A stretch of DNA of 39,651 bases from contig PAQL01000039.1 of the NCBI GenBank assembly GCA_002709295.1, forward strand, positions 1 to 39,651. The letters are read 5' to 3'. Positions within the stretch are counted from its first letter, which is position 1. Each line of letters begins with the position of its first letter. Below the pieces are notes generated by a model. It made no database searches, was not told the origin of the DNA, and worked only from the letters and a program-made list of their open reading frames with translations. This DNA comes from Phycisphaerae bacterium (GTDB lineage: Bacteria; Planctomycetota; Phycisphaerae; Phycisphaerales; SM1A02). Positions 18,025 through 27,307 of the stretch are shown piece after piece. The position numbers and the translations under genes were made by a program.

Positions 18025-18695
18025 TGGCCGAGATTCCCCCGCTTGTCGGTCGGGACATCCTGCACGGTCGCGTTCTGGCTCCGCTGCAGGGCCTTGACGT
18101 ACACCGCGATCGCCCAGCGGTCCTTCAGGGACACCTGCGATCCGTAGCCCGCCATGGAGTTCTTGCCGTTGGTGATCGTGTTGTAGATCTGTCCGATGGG
18201 CTGTTCGCTCCAACCCGGGTCATGCAGGTTGCGGGCCTGGGTCCAGCTCGTGCCGTGGGGAGGACCATCGGCGTAGTCCATCAGGTCGGTGGCGCGGACG
18301 TTGATCGGACCATCACCCATGCCGTTCCACCCATGACAGGGTGCGCAGTAGATGTTGTAGCGACCCTGCCCCCGCTGGATGAACTCGCGATCGAGCTCGA
18401 TCGCGGTCGGCATGGTCGTGGCCCATGCTCCATCGACGACCCCGTTCTCGAGATGGGTGTCGAGAAGAGTCTCCCCCTGCGCGACGGTCCCAACCACCTC
18501 CGGTCGCATCGACCGCTGATCGGCGAAGAGCGGGTTGAGGGTCTGGGCCTCGAACTTCGCCTGGATGTCCATGTCCTGGATGATGTGGATGGGCCTCTTC
18601 TCGGAGACCGTGGCCCGGGTGCGAGCGGCGACCACCGGCGGAATGAGGGCCAGCATCAGGAGGATCATCACGCTGAAGACGATGAACCGCGGCAT
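18021..18695 (-). CDS. actE: ACIII subunit ActE (monoheme cytochrome c)
   Basis: The 224-residue product has an N-terminal hydrophobic segment (1-24) and a class I-type cytochrome c domain. The heme site is CAPCH at 117-121, preceded by FIQRGQGRYNIY. The likely axial Met lies in NSMAGYGSQVSLKDRWAIAVYV. In ACIII this subunit sits at the periplasmic face and passes electrons toward the oxidase cytochrome c domain. Its ATG overlaps the actD stop by one base (TGATG), and its stop overlaps the actF start by 4 bp. The placement D-E-F is the normal act order. Confidence 0.93.
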   Translation of the reverse strand: MPRFIVFSVMILLMLALIPPVVAARTRATVSEKRPIHIIQDMDIQAKFEAQTLNPLFADQRSMRPEVVGTVAQGETLLDTHLENGVVDGAWATTMPTAIELDREFIQRGQGRYNIYCAPCHGWNGMGDGPINVRATDLMDYADGPPHGTSWTQARNLHDPGWSEQPIGQIYNTITNGKNSMAGYGSQVSLKDRWAIAVYVKALQRSQNATVQDVPTDKRGNLGQ

Positions 18696-19357
18696 CAGTC
18701 CATCTCCTCGGTCATGTCGTCATCCCGGACCTCTTCAACCGCCGTCGCCCCCAGTGATTCGAGGAAGGCTTCGGTCCGGGATCGGAAGTACTTGGGATCT
18801 CGAGCCTCGATCACCACGAAGAAGCGGTCATCGGTCACCTTGCGGAACCGGTCGCTGTTGAACAACGGATGGTGGAGACGCGGAAGTCCGTTCATGGTGA
18901 ACATGCCGAACACCGTCGTCAGGGCGGAGAAGAGAATGGTGACCTCGAACATCACCGGGATGAAGGCCGGCATCGAGATCATGGGCTTGCCCGAGATCAG
19001 GTACGGATAGCCGGTCACCCAGACGAGGGCCCAGATCGACAGGCTCGAGGCGTTCGTGAAGGCCTGCAGGATGAAGGCGGCGATCGTTCCGGTCATGCCC
19101 GCGAAGAAGACCATGATCGGAAGGATGGTCGGCTTGATGCCCATCGCGCCATCGAGTCCGTGAACGGGGAACGGCGTGCAGCAGTCCCACCAGCGGTAAC
19201 CGGCCTTGCGGACCTCCTCGGCCGCCTTGAGCACCTCACCCGGACTCTCGAACTCCGCGATCAACCCGTAGGCGGGTCGCAGATCGGGATCACCGGTGTC
19301 GATTCCCGGTGCGCCGCCGGGAGCCTGCGTGGGGATGGTGGTCTGTGTGGATGTCAC
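18695..19357 (-). CDS. actD: ACIII subunit ActD (DUF3341)
   Basis: ActD is a small membrane subunit of ACIII with 220 residues. The N-terminal cytoplasmic-type domain contains [44 protein letters not shown], the DUF3341 signature. Two helices follow at ~85-108 and ~140-165, then [12 protein letters not shown] near the C-terminus. It starts at GTG 19357, which overlaps the actC stop by 4 bp. AGGAG sits seven bases before it, which decides the start over the longer open frame to 19759. Confidence 0.92.
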   Translation of the reverse strand: MTSTQTTIPTQAPGGAPGIDTGDPDLRPAYGLIAEFESPGEVLKAAEEVRKAGYRWWDCCTPFPVHGLDGAMGIKPTILPIMVFFAGMTGTIAAFILQAFTNASSLSIWALVWVTGYPYLISGKPMISMPAFIPVMFEVTILFSALTTVFGMFTMNGLPRLHHPLFNSDRFRKVTDDRFFVVIEARDPKYFRSRTEAFLESLGATAVEEVRDDDMTEEMD

Positions 19358-20832
19358 GGCGCATCTCCTGTCGGGGCTGCGGAGGGTTCGTCTTCGTGCG
19401 CGTGATGATCGTCGTGGTGTTCCCCGTGGTGGGGATCGGCCTGGGGCATGATCATCTTCACCTCGGCGATGGCGATCATGGGAAGGAAGCGACAGAACAG
19501 GAGGAACATCGTGAAGAAGAGACCGAAGGCCCCGAGCATCGTGCCGATGTCGACCCAGGTGGGCGTGAAGAACTCCCACGAACTCGGCAGGAAGTCGTTG
19601 GCCAGCGAGGTGACGATGATCACGAATCGCTCGAACCACATGCCGATGTTCACCACCAGGCTGAGGAAGAACATGATCGGAATGCTGGTCCGAATCGCCT
19701 TGAACCAGAACAGCTGCGGGGTGATCACGTTGCAGCTCACCATGATCGCGTAGGCCCACCAGTACTGTCCGAAGGCCCGATTGATGAAGGCGAACTTCTC
19801 GTAGATCGCGCCCGAGTACCAGGCGATGAAGAACTCCATGGCGTAGGCGTAACCCACCATGGAACCCGTCACCAGCACGATCTTGTTCATGTTGTCAAGG
19901 TGACGGAGGGTGATCAGATTCTTCAATCCGAACACCTCACGGGCGGGCACCGCGAGAGTGACCACCATCGCGAATCCCGAGAACACCGCACCCGCCACGA
20001 AGTACGGCGGGAAGATGGTGGTGTGCCATCCGGGCAGCTGGCTGGTGGCGAAGTCGAAGGACACCACCGAGTGCACGGAGAGCACGAGGGGGGTGGAAAG
20101 GGCCGCGAGCAGCAGATATGCCCGCTCGTAACGGTGCCAGTGCCGGTTGCTTCCACGCCAGCCGAGAGCGAAGAGACCGTAGGCGAGCTGTCGGATCCGA
20201 CCCTTGGCGCGATCCCGCAGGGTCGCCAGGTCGGGGATCATGCCCGTGTACCAGAAGAGCGAGGAGACCGTGAAATAGGTGCTGACCGCGAAGACGTCCC
20301 AGAGCAGAGGGCTCCGGAACTGAGGCCACATCTCCATCTGATTCGGCAGTGGGAACAGCCAGTAGACGCACCACACCCGCCCGACATGGATGCCGGGGAA
20401 GATCCCGGCGCACATGACGGCGAAGATCGTCATCGACTCCGCGAAACGGTTCACCCCCGTCCGCCAGTTCTGACGGAAGAGGAAGAGGATCGCGGAGATG
20501 AGCGTGCCCGCGTGGCCGATGCCCACCCAGAACACGAAGTTGGTGATGTCGTATGCCCAGGCGACCGGGGTGTTGAGACCCCAGACTCCGACCCCGGTGA
20601 ATATCAGGTAGAGGATGCAGAATCCGAGCAGGCCGAGAAGGCCGAGGGATCCGGCGAAGCCGATGTACCAGGCGATCGGAGTTCGGGGAGTCTCTGCGAC
20701 CCTCGCCACCTTTTCGGTGACTTCACCGAAGGTGTCCATGTTGAGGACCAGCGGAGCTCGCTCTCCGGGGGTCTCGGAGGTGTTGTCGACGATCCGTTCG
20801 CGGCCGAATCCGTCGGCGGGGAGGGTGGTCAT
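19354..20832 (-). CDS. actC: ACIII subunit ActC (NrfD-like quinol-binding membrane subunit 1)
   Basis: The 492-residue NrfD/PsrC-family membrane subunit is thought to bind menaquinol or ubiquinol and work with ActB. About ten helices are visible. Conserved blocks include [90 protein letters not shown] and [14 protein letters not shown]. The C-terminal tail is His/Asp-rich ([17 protein letters not shown]), matching the His-rich tail of ActB. ATG 20832 overlaps the actB stop by 4 bp and the actC stop overlaps actD, so translation is coupled along act. Confidence 0.94.
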   Translation of the reverse strand: MTTLPADGFGRERIVDNTSETPGERAPLVLNMDTFGEVTEKVARVAETPRTPIAWYIGFAGSLGLLGLLGFCILYLIFTGVGVWGLNTPVAWAYDITNFVFWVGIGHAGTLISAILFLFRQNWRTGVNRFAESMTIFAVMCAGIFPGIHVGRVWCVYWLFPLPNQMEMWPQFRSPLLWDVFAVSTYFTVSSLFWYTGMIPDLATLRDRAKGRIRQLAYGLFALGWRGSNRHWHRYERAYLLLAALSTPLVLSVHSVVSFDFATSQLPGWHTTIFPPYFVAGAVFSGFAMVVTLAVPAREVFGLKNLITLRHLDNMNKIVLVTGSMVGYAYAMEFFIAWYSGAIYEKFAFINRAFGQYWWAYAIMVSCNVITPQLFWFKAIRTSIPIMFFLSLVVNIGMWFERFVIIVTSLANDFLPSSWEFFTPTWVDIGTMLGAFGLFFTMFLLFCRFLPMIAIAEVKMIMPQADPHHGEHHDDHHAHEDEPSAAPTGDAP

Positions 20833-23800
20833 GACCGGACTCCTTCCGCGAGATCGGCGGCTGCGGCATGGCCGTCCTTGCCTGAATGGCCGTCGTGACC
20901 GTGGTCACCATGGCCATGGCCACCGTGGCCGTGGCCGTGGCCGTCGTCGGAGGACCCCATCGGCACCGCGGGATTCGAGACGCGGGCGAGATACCGGATG
21001 CGTGGCTTGGTGTTGAGTTCCTCGAGGAGCTCGTAGGCGACCTGCTTGGAGAAGAGCCTGGAGACCTCGCTCTTCGGATCATTGAGGTCTCCGAACACGA
21101 TGGCCCCGGTGGAGCACGCCTGGGCGCAGGCGCAGTGGATCGCACCGTCGGGGATCGACCAGTCCGGACTGAACTCGGTGCCCCCTCTGCGAGCCCACTC
21201 GTTCTTGTACTTGATCTTCGCTTCCTGGATCCGCTGGGTGCAGAAGTTGCACTTCTCCATGACGCCGCGGGTTCGAACCGTGACCTCCGGATTGAACTGC
21301 ATCCGCCGCCACTGGTTCGGGCCTTCGGAGGTGTAGTAGTCGGGCTTGACCGCGAAGATGCCGTCCTGCTCGCGGACCGGATCCCGCCGCCAGTAGTCGA
21401 ACCAGTTGAAGCGGCGAACCTTGTAGGGGCAGTTGTTGCTGCAGTAGCGAGTGCCGATGCAGCGGTTGTAGACCATGACGTTGAGGCCGTCCTTGTCGTG
21501 CACGGTGGCAGCGACAGGACAGACCTGCTCGCACGGTGCGTTCTCGCACTGCATGCACATGACGGGCTGGACGAAGACCGCCTCGGGACGGTTGGGATCG
21601 GTGCCCTTGAAGTACCGGTCGATCCGCATCCAGTGCATCTCACGTCCGCGGGCGATCTGGTCCTTGCCCACCACCGGGATGTTGTTCTCGGCCTGGCAGG
21701 CCGTGATGCAGGCCCCGCACCCGGTGCAGGTGTTGAGATCGACCGTCATCGCCCAGCGGAACTTCGCTCCGTCGAGGTTGGTCTCCTCCCAGAGACTGAG
21801 TCGGTGGGCGACGTGCACCCGGTGCTTGGCGAAGTCGGGGTGCGAGCGATAGTCGTCAAGCGTGGTCTCTCGCACGAGGGTGGGGAGACGTTCCTGAATC
21901 CCGGCCTCCGGCACCTCGGGGTTGAGCGCGTCGGCGGCCCCGTGGTCCTGGGTCTGGGCGAAGAGGTATTTCTCACCGGTGGGCTCGATGCTCACCCCGG
22001 ACGAGGCGATCCAGGGAGTGCTTGTGGTGCGGATCGGATAGGCGTCGAATCCCGCGTCCATTCCAACCGGTCCGGCCGCCTCCCCGCGTCCCCAGCCGAT
22101 CGCCATCGCCATGGTCCGGGTGTCCATGCCCGGGACCGGGAAGACCGCGGCCTTCACGGAACGGCCGTCGACCTTCAGAGTCACCAGATCGCCCTCGCTG
22201 AGGCCGCGGGCCTTGCAGAGCGAGGGACTCACCAGCAGGGCGTTGTCCCAGGTGATCTTGGTGATGGAATCCGGGAGCTCCTGCAGCCAGCCGTTGTTGA
22301 CGAAGCGACCGTCATAGACGGTGGAGTCTGACAGGAACTGGAACTCGAGGTCCTCGGGGCTGATCCCCCTGCGGGATTCGATCGTGGCGGCGACCGCCCG
22401 GGCGATGCTCCCGGCCTCGAAGTCGGCCGGGGTCGCGACCGGCCAGGTCGTCCCCGCGACGACGCCCTTGTCGAGGATGGTCCGCCAGTGCGCCTCGAAG
22501 GTCGCGCCGCTGGTGCCCGAACGCATGGCCTCGGTGGCCCGCACGATCGAGTAGCCGTCGGAAGGTTCGGCTCCGCAGAGGGCCGCGACCAGTTCGATGG
22601 GGCTCCAACCCTTCTGGGCCAGATCGATCATCGGCTCGATCAACGGCTGGGTCATCGCGAGCATGCCGTCGTGGGCGGTGGTGTCCCCCCATGACTCGAG
22701 GAAGTGCGTCCGGGGCAGGTGCCATTCCGAAGCGAGCGAGGTCTCGTTCTGCTCGTACGAGAGATGCACGACGTGTGACGCCTTCTTCATGGCCGACGGG
22801 AAGTCGAGATCGGCCGGCGCGTCGTAGACGGGGTTTCCGCCGATGATGACCAGGGTGTCGATGCCCTGGTCGAGCTTCTTCACCAGGGAGGAGATCGAAG
22901 CGAGTCGACTGTCGCCGGAATCCGCGGTGTAGACCACGGTCTTCCCGACGTTTCCGAGCGCGACGTTCATCGCGGCGGCCAGGGCGTGCACCACCGGTGA
23001 CTGTCCTTCGCCGGCCATGACGATCCCCGAGCCTCGATGGGACTCGAGATCCTTCACCATGGCCTCGAAGATCTCGAGGTCGATCCCCTCGAGCTCACGG
23101 GTCGCCGCAAGCTCGGTGGCGCCGTCGATCTTCACCCCGAGTCGCGAGGCGAGGCGGGCCGCGATCGCCGGAACGTCGCCGGGACGGACCGGGATCCGGT
23201 CGTCGGCCATGATGCCGGTGACAGACATGATCCCTTCGAGGCAGTACACCCGGCTGAGCTGCTGCTGGCTGGCGTCCTTGGCCTCCAGACGACGCCGGAC
23301 CGCCCAGTCCCGTGAGAGACGAGTGGAGGCGGAGTGCCCGTGGAGGGGATCGGCATCGAGACAGACGATCACGTCCGCCTTCTCCAGCATCGGCAGCGCC
23401 TTGTGGGGTGCGCCGAACGCGATCCGGGTGCCTTCCCGTTCCGCGTCTCCGTCGATCGGCTCCCACTCGTGCCAGGTGGCCTGGGGGAACCGGGCGGCGA
23501 ACTCCTCGCGCATCCGAGCCATGCTCGGGCTGCCGGAGGCCTCCGCGAGAACCGCCATCGAACCGGTGCCCGTGGGGTTCACGCCGAGGGTGGTGCCGTG
23601 TTCGGCGATCCAGGACTCGAAGTCCGCGGCCGACGACGCCTTGCCGTCCCGATGCACCGTACGGCTTCGGTGGGGGTCGTACAGACCGAGGATCTCGCTC
23701 TGCGTGATCGCATCGCAGCCGCCGACGGTCGTGGGGTGATCGGGGTTGCCCTCGATCTTCACGGGCCTGGCGTCGTAGCTGCGGACGACGACCCCGTGGC

Positions 23801-24170
23801 CGATCCCGCCTCGCTCGACACTTGAGGCGTAGTTGATGAACGTCCCGGGAATCCGCTCCTGGGGGCGGGTCGCGTAAGGGACGATCTTCTGCTCCGGAAT
23901 CCGACGGCAGGCGGCCGCTCCCAGTCCCGCGAGCGCGAAGGAGGCCCCCATCAGCTTCATGAACTGACGGCGGTCGTCACCCTCCAGCAGATCCGCGTTG
24001 GAGGGAAACTCCCGGTGCATCCAGGCTCGGAAGTCCTCTGATCCCTGGAGCTCGTTGAGACTCCGCCAGTACTCGCGGCGTGCGGGCACCGGCGCCTCCG
24101 CGCCATCACGAGGGGCGGAGCTGCATCCATCGGCCGCAGGCCTGTCGTCGCTCGGATTCAGCGATGGCAT
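20829..24170 (-). CDS. actB: ACIII subunit ActB (molybdopterin-like plus Fe-S fusion)
   Basis: ActB is the large peripheral subunit of ACIII, here 1,113 residues. A twin-arginine-like segment ([24 protein letters not shown], residues ~65-88) suggests Tat export. Residues ~90-750 form a molybdopterin-oxidoreductase-like domain with no clear Mo or Fe-S ligand motif, as is known for ActB. Residues ~780-1050 form a ferredoxin-like domain with four Cys clusters: [37 protein letters not shown] with CNFC, and [10 protein letters not shown]. The last ~40 residues are a His/Gly/Asp repeat tail. ATG 24170 overlaps actA by 13 bp; the open frame continues upstream inside actA, which I reject. Confidence 0.95.
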   Translation of the reverse strand: MPSLNPSDDRPAADGCSSAPRDGAEAPVPARREYWRSLNELQGSEDFRAWMHREFPSNADLLEGDDRRQFMKLMGASFALAGLGAAACRRIPEQKIVPYATRPQERIPGTFINYASSVERGGIGHGVVVRSYDARPVKIEGNPDHPTTVGGCDAITQSEILGLYDPHRSRTVHRDGKASSAADFESWIAEHGTTLGVNPTGTGSMAVLAEASGSPSMARMREEFAARFPQATWHEWEPIDGDAEREGTRIAFGAPHKALPMLEKADVIVCLDADPLHGHSASTRLSRDWAVRRRLEAKDASQQQLSRVYCLEGIMSVTGIMADDRIPVRPGDVPAIAARLASRLGVKIDGATELAATRELEGIDLEIFEAMVKDLESHRGSGIVMAGEGQSPVVHALAAAMNVALGNVGKTVVYTADSGDSRLASISSLVKKLDQGIDTLVIIGGNPVYDAPADLDFPSAMKKASHVVHLSYEQNETSLASEWHLPRTHFLESWGDTTAHDGMLAMTQPLIEPMIDLAQKGWSPIELVAALCGAEPSDGYSIVRATEAMRSGTSGATFEAHWRTILDKGVVAGTTWPVATPADFEAGSIARAVAATIESRRGISPEDLEFQFLSDSTVYDGRFVNNGWLQELPDSITKITWDNALLVSPSLCKARGLSEGDLVTLKVDGRSVKAAVFPVPGMDTRTMAMAIGWGRGEAAGPVGMDAGFDAYPIRTTSTPWIASSGVSIEPTGEKYLFAQTQDHGAADALNPEVPEAGIQERLPTLVRETTLDDYRSHPDFAKHRVHVAHRLSLWEETNLDGAKFRWAMTVDLNTCTGCGACITACQAENNIPVVGKDQIARGREMHWMRIDRYFKGTDPNRPEAVFVQPVMCMQCENAPCEQVCPVAATVHDKDGLNVMVYNRCIGTRYCSNNCPYKVRRFNWFDYWRRDPVREQDGIFAVKPDYYTSEGPNQWRRMQFNPEVTVRTRGVMEKCNFCTQRIQEAKIKYKNEWARRGGTEFSPDWSIPDGAIHCACAQACSTGAIVFGDLNDPKSEVSRLFSKQVAYELLEELNTKPRIRYLARVSNPAVPMGSSDDGHGHGHGGHGHGDHGHDGHSGKDGHAAAADLAEGVRS

Positions 24171-24811
24171 GTGGAGCAGTTTTCCGAAGGATTGATGTGG
24201 TAGAGGTTCTTGAGCGCAACTCGTTCCTCGTAGGTGAGTTCGGTGCGCTGGTCGTAGGCGAGATTGGTGACCTGATCGACCGGTCGCAGGTTGTCGACCG
24301 GGTTTCGGTGGCAGTCGAGACACCAGCCCATCGAAAGCGGCTCGTGCCGCTGGACGATCTCCATCTGATCGACCCGCCCGTGACATTCGACGCATCCGAC
24401 ACCACGATTGACGTGCGCGGAGTGATCGAAGTAGGAGTAGTCCGCGATGCGGTTCACCCAGATCCATTCGATGGGTTGACCGGTCTCGTAGCTCATCTGG
24501 ACCTTCTCGAGCTTCGGACTCTCCGGTCGCACCCACTTGTGACAGTTCATGCAGGTCTGAGTCGGAGGGACCGCCGCATGCGCCGCCTTCTCGACCGTGT
24601 TGTGGCAGTACCGGCAGTCCATGCCGAGTTCACCGGCGTGGAGCGCGTGGCTGAAAGGCACCGGTTGCTCCGGTGCGTAACCGACCTCCAGAGTCTTGGG
24701 ACTGAAGCCGTAAGCAACGAACATGACCACGTACAGAGGCAGCAGAGCCCCGACCACCATCAGGGTGGGCAGGAGTGCGTTGCTCCATCGAGGAAAAAGA
24801 AATCTGCTCAT
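24158..24811 (-). CDS. actA: ACIII subunit ActA (pentaheme cytochrome c)
   Basis: The 217-residue membrane-anchored multiheme cytochrome is the first gene of the act operon. An N-terminal helix spans ~12-34. Five CxxCH heme sites lie at 66-70 (CRYCH), 87-91 (CMNCH), 140-144 (CVECH), 164-168 (CLDCH) and 212-216 (CSTCH), with further His residues (FSHALHAG, FDHSAHV) as likely distal ligands. It relays electrons from the ActB Fe-S clusters to periplasmic cytochrome c. ATG 24811 has GAGG four bases upstream. The promoter at 24893-24922 drives it. Confidence 0.95.
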   Translation of the reverse strand: MSRFLFPRWSNALLPTLMVVGALLPLYVVMFVAYGFSPKTLEVGYAPEQPVPFSHALHAGELGMDCRYCHNTVEKAAHAAVPPTQTCMNCHKWVRPESPKLEKVQMSYETGQPIEWIWVNRIADYSYFDHSAHVNRGVGCVECHGRVDQMEIVQRHEPLSMGWCLDCHRNPVDNLRPVDQVTNLAYDQRTELTYEERVALKNLYHINPSENCSTCHR

Positions 24812-24892
24812 GGCTCCTCGGAATCCGGGTCAGGATCCGGAAAGACGTCTCGAACGGTGGTTTGTTCTTTTTTTCACGAAGTCGGACATTCC

Positions 24893-24922
24893 ATCTTATC
24901 TGGCTGGTGACCCCAAGGTCAA
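24893..24922 (-). promoter_or_regulatory. Sigma70-like promoter of the act-cta operon
   Basis: On the minus strand TTGACC (24922-24917) is separated by 18 bp from TAAGAT (24898-24893). It lies 82 bp before ATG 24811, giving a leader of about 75 nt with an A-rich middle (24865-24875). It is the best -35/-10 match in the window and is followed by 13 co-directional genes. Confidence 0.6.
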
Positions 24923-24974
24923 CGTTTTGGGGGACATCGACAGCCACTCTGCGGTTTGGTCAGAAAGCCGCACG

Positions 24975-25045
24975 CCCCCCCGATCACCTGGTTTTTCACC
25001 CCCCCCGATCACCAAGTTTTTCACCCCCTCCGAGCACCATGTTCA
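24975..25045. repeat. Three tandem 25-bp repeats upstream of actA
   Basis: Three head-to-tail units share a C-run, then GATCACC, then GTTTTTCA (plus strand). The GATC/GAGC anchors are at 24982, 25007 and 25032, so the period is exactly 25 bp. Units 1 and 2 differ mainly at three central bases (TGG/AAG). Unit 3 is degenerate. They lie 53-123 bp upstream of the act promoter -35 and within the act-EIIA divergent region, so they could be binding sites for a regulator. Confidence 0.65.
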
Positions 25046-25133
25046 CGGCTTCCGGATGACGGTTCGGAGAAATATATCCAGCAGGCCCCTCAGACGCAGC
25101 AACCCCGCCCGAGAGCCTCTGAGATTGGGCTAA

Positions 25134-25149
25134 TTGACACTCGTTCTCA
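25134..25149. promoter_or_regulatory. Fur-like dyad overlapping a TTGACA -35
   Basis: TGACACTCGTTCTCA (25135-25149) has the 7-1-7 layout of the Fur consensus TGATAATNATTATCA and matches 11 of 15 positions. It overlaps TTGACA (25134-25139), a perfect -35 hexamer. A good -10 is lacking at the right spacing. It lies 47-62 bp upstream of the EIIA-like gene. Iron control is only a suggestion. Confidence 0.35.
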
Positions 25150-25183
25150 TTTAGTTGGCCATGACGGACGACCATTCGGGGGG

Positions 25184-25189
25184 TAAGGT
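25184..25189 (+). promoter_or_regulatory. -10 hexamer TAAGGT, leaderless-type
   Basis: TAAGGT is followed by tccttc and then GTG 25196, a 6-nt spacing. AAGG within the hexamer could alternatively serve as a Shine-Dalgarno sequence, so this case is ambiguous. Confidence 0.4.
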
Positions 25190-25195
25190 TCCTTC

Positions 25196-25654
25196 GTGGC
25201 ACTGGCTCCCTACCTCTTTGATTCCGGCGTCCTGATTCTGGATTCCGCAGCCGACCGCAATGCCGTTCTGGCGGCAGCCGCGAAGGCTGTCGCCGGGGTC
25301 CTGACCGGTGTCGAGGAGGACACGCTGCTGGGGGCCCTCGTGGCCCGCGAATCCCAGGCCGCGACGGGGACCCCCGAGGGAATCGCCTTTCCTCACGCCA
25401 TGGTGCCGGATCTCCCCGACTCCAAGGTCGTGGTGATCAGGACCTCCACACCCGTCGATTTCGGAACCGGATGTCGGTGTGATCTCGTCTTCGCGATGTT
25501 CGGGGATGCGAACCAGCCCTGGGAACACGTCCGACTGCTCGCCCGACTCGCCCGGATCACGAACCGTCCCGACTCCAGGGAACGACTCCGTTCGGCCCCC
25601 GATGCAGCCTCCCTGCTGCTCGCCCTCCAGAGCGAGGATGCTGCCAATGCCTGA
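25196..25654 (+). CDS. PTS EIIA-like (PtsN/fructose type) regulatory protein
   Basis: The 152-residue product has the EIIA-2 fold signature. The probable phospho-His is His67 in GTPEGIAFPHAMVPDLP, preceded by LLGALVARESQAATG. The segment CDLVFAMFGDANQPWEHVRLLARLARI matches the later helical part of the domain. No EIIB, EIIC or HPr gene is nearby, so it is probably a regulator in the manner of PtsN rather than part of a sugar transporter. The start is GTG 25196. Its stop overlaps the next gene by 8 bp, and two antiporter genes follow, which suggests it controls ion transport. PtsN is known to affect K+ systems in proteobacteria; extending that here is inference. Confidence 0.8.
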   Translation: MALAPYLFDSGVLILDSAADRNAVLAAAAKAVAGVLTGVEEDTLLGALVARESQAATGTPEGIAFPHAMVPDLPDSKVVVIRTSTPVDFGTGCRCDLVFAMFGDANQPWEHVRLLARLARITNRPDSRERLRSAPDAASLLLALQSEDAANA

Positions 25655-25976
25655 CGCAGGCCATCGGCTTCTCATCCTGATCGCCAGGAACGAGGATGCG
25701 TTCGATCCTCTGGTGACCGGTCTCCTCGATGTCGGCATCACCGGGGCCACCATCATCGAGAGTCGTGGCATCGGCGCCGTGATCCGCGAGGACATGCCGT
25801 TCTTCGCCGGACTCGCCGCTCTCCTGCCGCAGCACACCGGCAGCCGGATGCTCGTCTCGGTCGCGACACCCGATCGCATCGAAGGGCTGCTGCGGTATCT
25901 CGACCAGCTCCGACCCGAGCAGAGACCGGTCGGCGCAGTCCTTCCGGTCGAAGCCGTGATCGGCTTCGGACACTGA
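25647..25976 (+). CDS. PII-like (GlnB-superfamily) small regulatory protein
   Basis: The 109-residue product has a ferredoxin-like beta-alpha-beta pattern. It consists of RLLILIARNEDAFDPLVTGLLDVGITGATIIES, then a loop (RGIGAVIREDMPFFAGLAALLPQHTG) at the T-loop position, then SRMLVSVATPDRIEGLLRYLDQL. The second half ends in GAVLPVEAVIGFGH. This is the PII superfamily layout, but the canonical T-loop Tyr and ATP-site Lys/Arg signatures are not evident, so ligand and modification are unknown. ATG 25647 overlaps the EIIA stop by 8 bp; an in-frame ATG at 25638 is also possible. It precedes two antiporters, like other transporter-linked PII-like proteins. Confidence 0.7.
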   Translation: MPDAGHRLLILIARNEDAFDPLVTGLLDVGITGATIIESRGIGAVIREDMPFFAGLAALLPQHTGSRMLVSVATPDRIEGLLRYLDQLRPEQRPVGAVLPVEAVIGFGH

Positions 25977-26029
25977 CCCGATGATCGCTCACGCCTGACT
26001 TCTCAACCGGCGCGTGGAGAACTCGCTTC

Positions 26030-27307
26030 GTGACCCCCCTGCTCGTGCTCGCTGAATCCGGTGGTGGAGCCACCCGCGTGCTGTTCATCTTCGTCGGCAT
26101 CGCGCTGGTGGGGATCGCCGCGACCTTCGCGACCACCCGGATCTACGCGAGGCTTCAGCGTCACCGTTGGATCGCCGCACTCACCGCCGGCGGGTGGTTC
26201 GCGATGATCACCGGGGTCCTGATCGGTCCTCGAGTGCTGGCGGTCGTAGACGATTCGGGGCTGCAGCCGATGCTGCCCCTCCTTGATGTCGCACTGGCAT
26301 GGATCGGACTCATCGTCGGACTCCAGCTGCGACGGGTCCTGGTCTCCGCGATCCCCGGCGACCTCGTCCGATGGCTTCGCAACGACACCGCCGCATCCAT
26401 GCTGGCCGGAATCGGAACCTTCGCGATCTGGTGGGCGATCGTGCGACCCGACATCGGAACGGGAATCCTCGGCATCGCCGCCCTCGGGCTCGTGGCCTCG
26501 TTCATCGGCTGGGCTCCGGAGACGCGATCCCTCCGCCCCGCGCTGACCCCTCGAAGCGGCGAGCTCGCCCAGCTCGTCCAGGCCGGCGGCGGCCTGGGTT
26601 CGGTGCTCGCCATCCTGCTGTTCGGGTGCGGCACGCTCTTCGTCCGCTTCGGCCCCGGCGATCCCACGGTCGTCGCACCGTGGATCGGACTGCTGGAACT
26701 CGGACTCAGCGGCATCATCGCGATCCTTCTCGGATTCGGAGCCCGAACCCTGCTTCGCCTCACCAGCGGAGCGCCTCAGGAATCCCTGGTCATCACCCTC
26801 GCCCTCGTGATGCTCGGAGCCGGGTTCGCATCTGCGCTCGGGCTCAGTCCGCTCCTCAACGGGCTGCTCACCGGCGCAGTCATCGCGAACCTGCGCGATC
26901 CGATCCTTCGCGACCTCGAACGCGCCCTGCAGCGTGCAGAACCCGGCATGGCCGTCATGATGCTGATCGCATCGGGTTCCCTCGCCAGCAACGCCGATCT
27001 CGGGCAGGCGGTGATCCTCGGATGCTCGATCGCAGGCATCCGGTTGATCATGAAACCGCTCATCGCCCGCTCGACCGTCGGTTCGGCGTTCGGAGATCTT
27101 CCCGCCCGGGATCCGCTGTTCCTTGGCCCCGCGCGGGTCCCGTTCGTCGCGATCGCGATCGCGATCGGACCGGCGGTCGCCACCGAGGATCCCCTGGCCG
27201 ACACCGTTCTCGCGTCGGTGATGATCGCCACCCTGCTGGGTGCGGTGCTCCCCGGAATCGCCGGCCGACGTTCCGTCGGTGAGCCGCTCACGGAGGTGAC
27301 GAAGTGA
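26030..27307 (+). CDS. CPA-type antiporter-like membrane protein, possibly non-catalytic
   Basis: This 425-residue protein has about 12 hydrophobic segments and the two-repeat feel of CPA2 sodium/proton exchangers (GGWFAMITGVLIGPRVLAVV, WIGLIVGLQLRR, GLSPLLNGLLTGAVIANL). Where the next gene has the acidic CPA2 motif (KDLVLV), this protein reads VQAGGGLGSVLAILLFG with no Asp. It may therefore be a regulatory or structural partner rather than an independent exchanger. It starts at GTG 26030, with GGAGA about nine bases upstream, 53 bp after the PII-like gene. Its stop overlaps the next gene by 4 bp, which suggests 1:1 production of the two proteins. The family call is moderate. Confidence 0.7.
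   Translation: MTPLLVLAESGGGATRVLFIFVGIALVGIAATFATTRIYARLQRHRWIAALTAGGWFAMITGVLIGPRVLAVVDDSGLQPMLPLLDVALAWIGLIVGLQLRRVLVSAIPGDLVRWLRNDTAASMLAGIGTFAIWWAIVRPDIGTGILGIAALGLVASFIGWAPETRSLRPALTPRSGELAQLVQAGGGLGSVLAILLFGCGTLFVRFGPGDPTVVAPWIGLLELGLSGIIAILLGFGARTLLRLTSGAPQESLVITLALVMLGAGFASALGLSPLLNGLLTGAVIANLRDPILRDLERALQRAEPGMAVMMLIASGSLASNADLGQAVILGCSIAGIRLIMKPLIARSTVGSAFGDLPARDPLFLGPARVPFVAIAIAIGPAVATEDPLADTVLASVMIATLLGAVLPGIAGRRSVGEPLTEVTK

Larger units (their letters stand above)
24812..25195. other. Divergent control region, no gene
   Basis: This 384-bp stretch separates actA (minus) from the EIIA-like gene (plus) and is the longest gene-free segment in the window. It is visibly richer in A/T runs than its surroundings. 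It holds the act promoter, the 25-bp repeats, the Fur-like dyad and the TAAGGT element. I see no convincing small ORF, tRNA or riboswitch fold in it. Confidence 0.7.

Noticed and set aside
20885-20950. GGCCATGGCC/GGCCGTGGCC tandem DNA repeat
   Set aside because: It is the coding DNA of the His/Gly-rich ActB tail, not a separate repeat element.
20829-24170. Nitrate reductase, formate dehydrogenase or polysulfide reductase
   Set aside because: Single-ORF fusion of Mo-like and Fe-S domains, plus pentaheme ActA, two NrfD subunits, DUF3341 and caa3 genes, identifies ACIII.
24171-24536. Upstream extension of actB
   Set aside because: It lies within actA in another frame and gives Arg/Ser-rich sequence. 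ActB family sequence begins at ATG 24170.
24975-25045. Possible CRISPR array
   Set aside because: The three units abut with no unique spacers and no cas genes are nearby.
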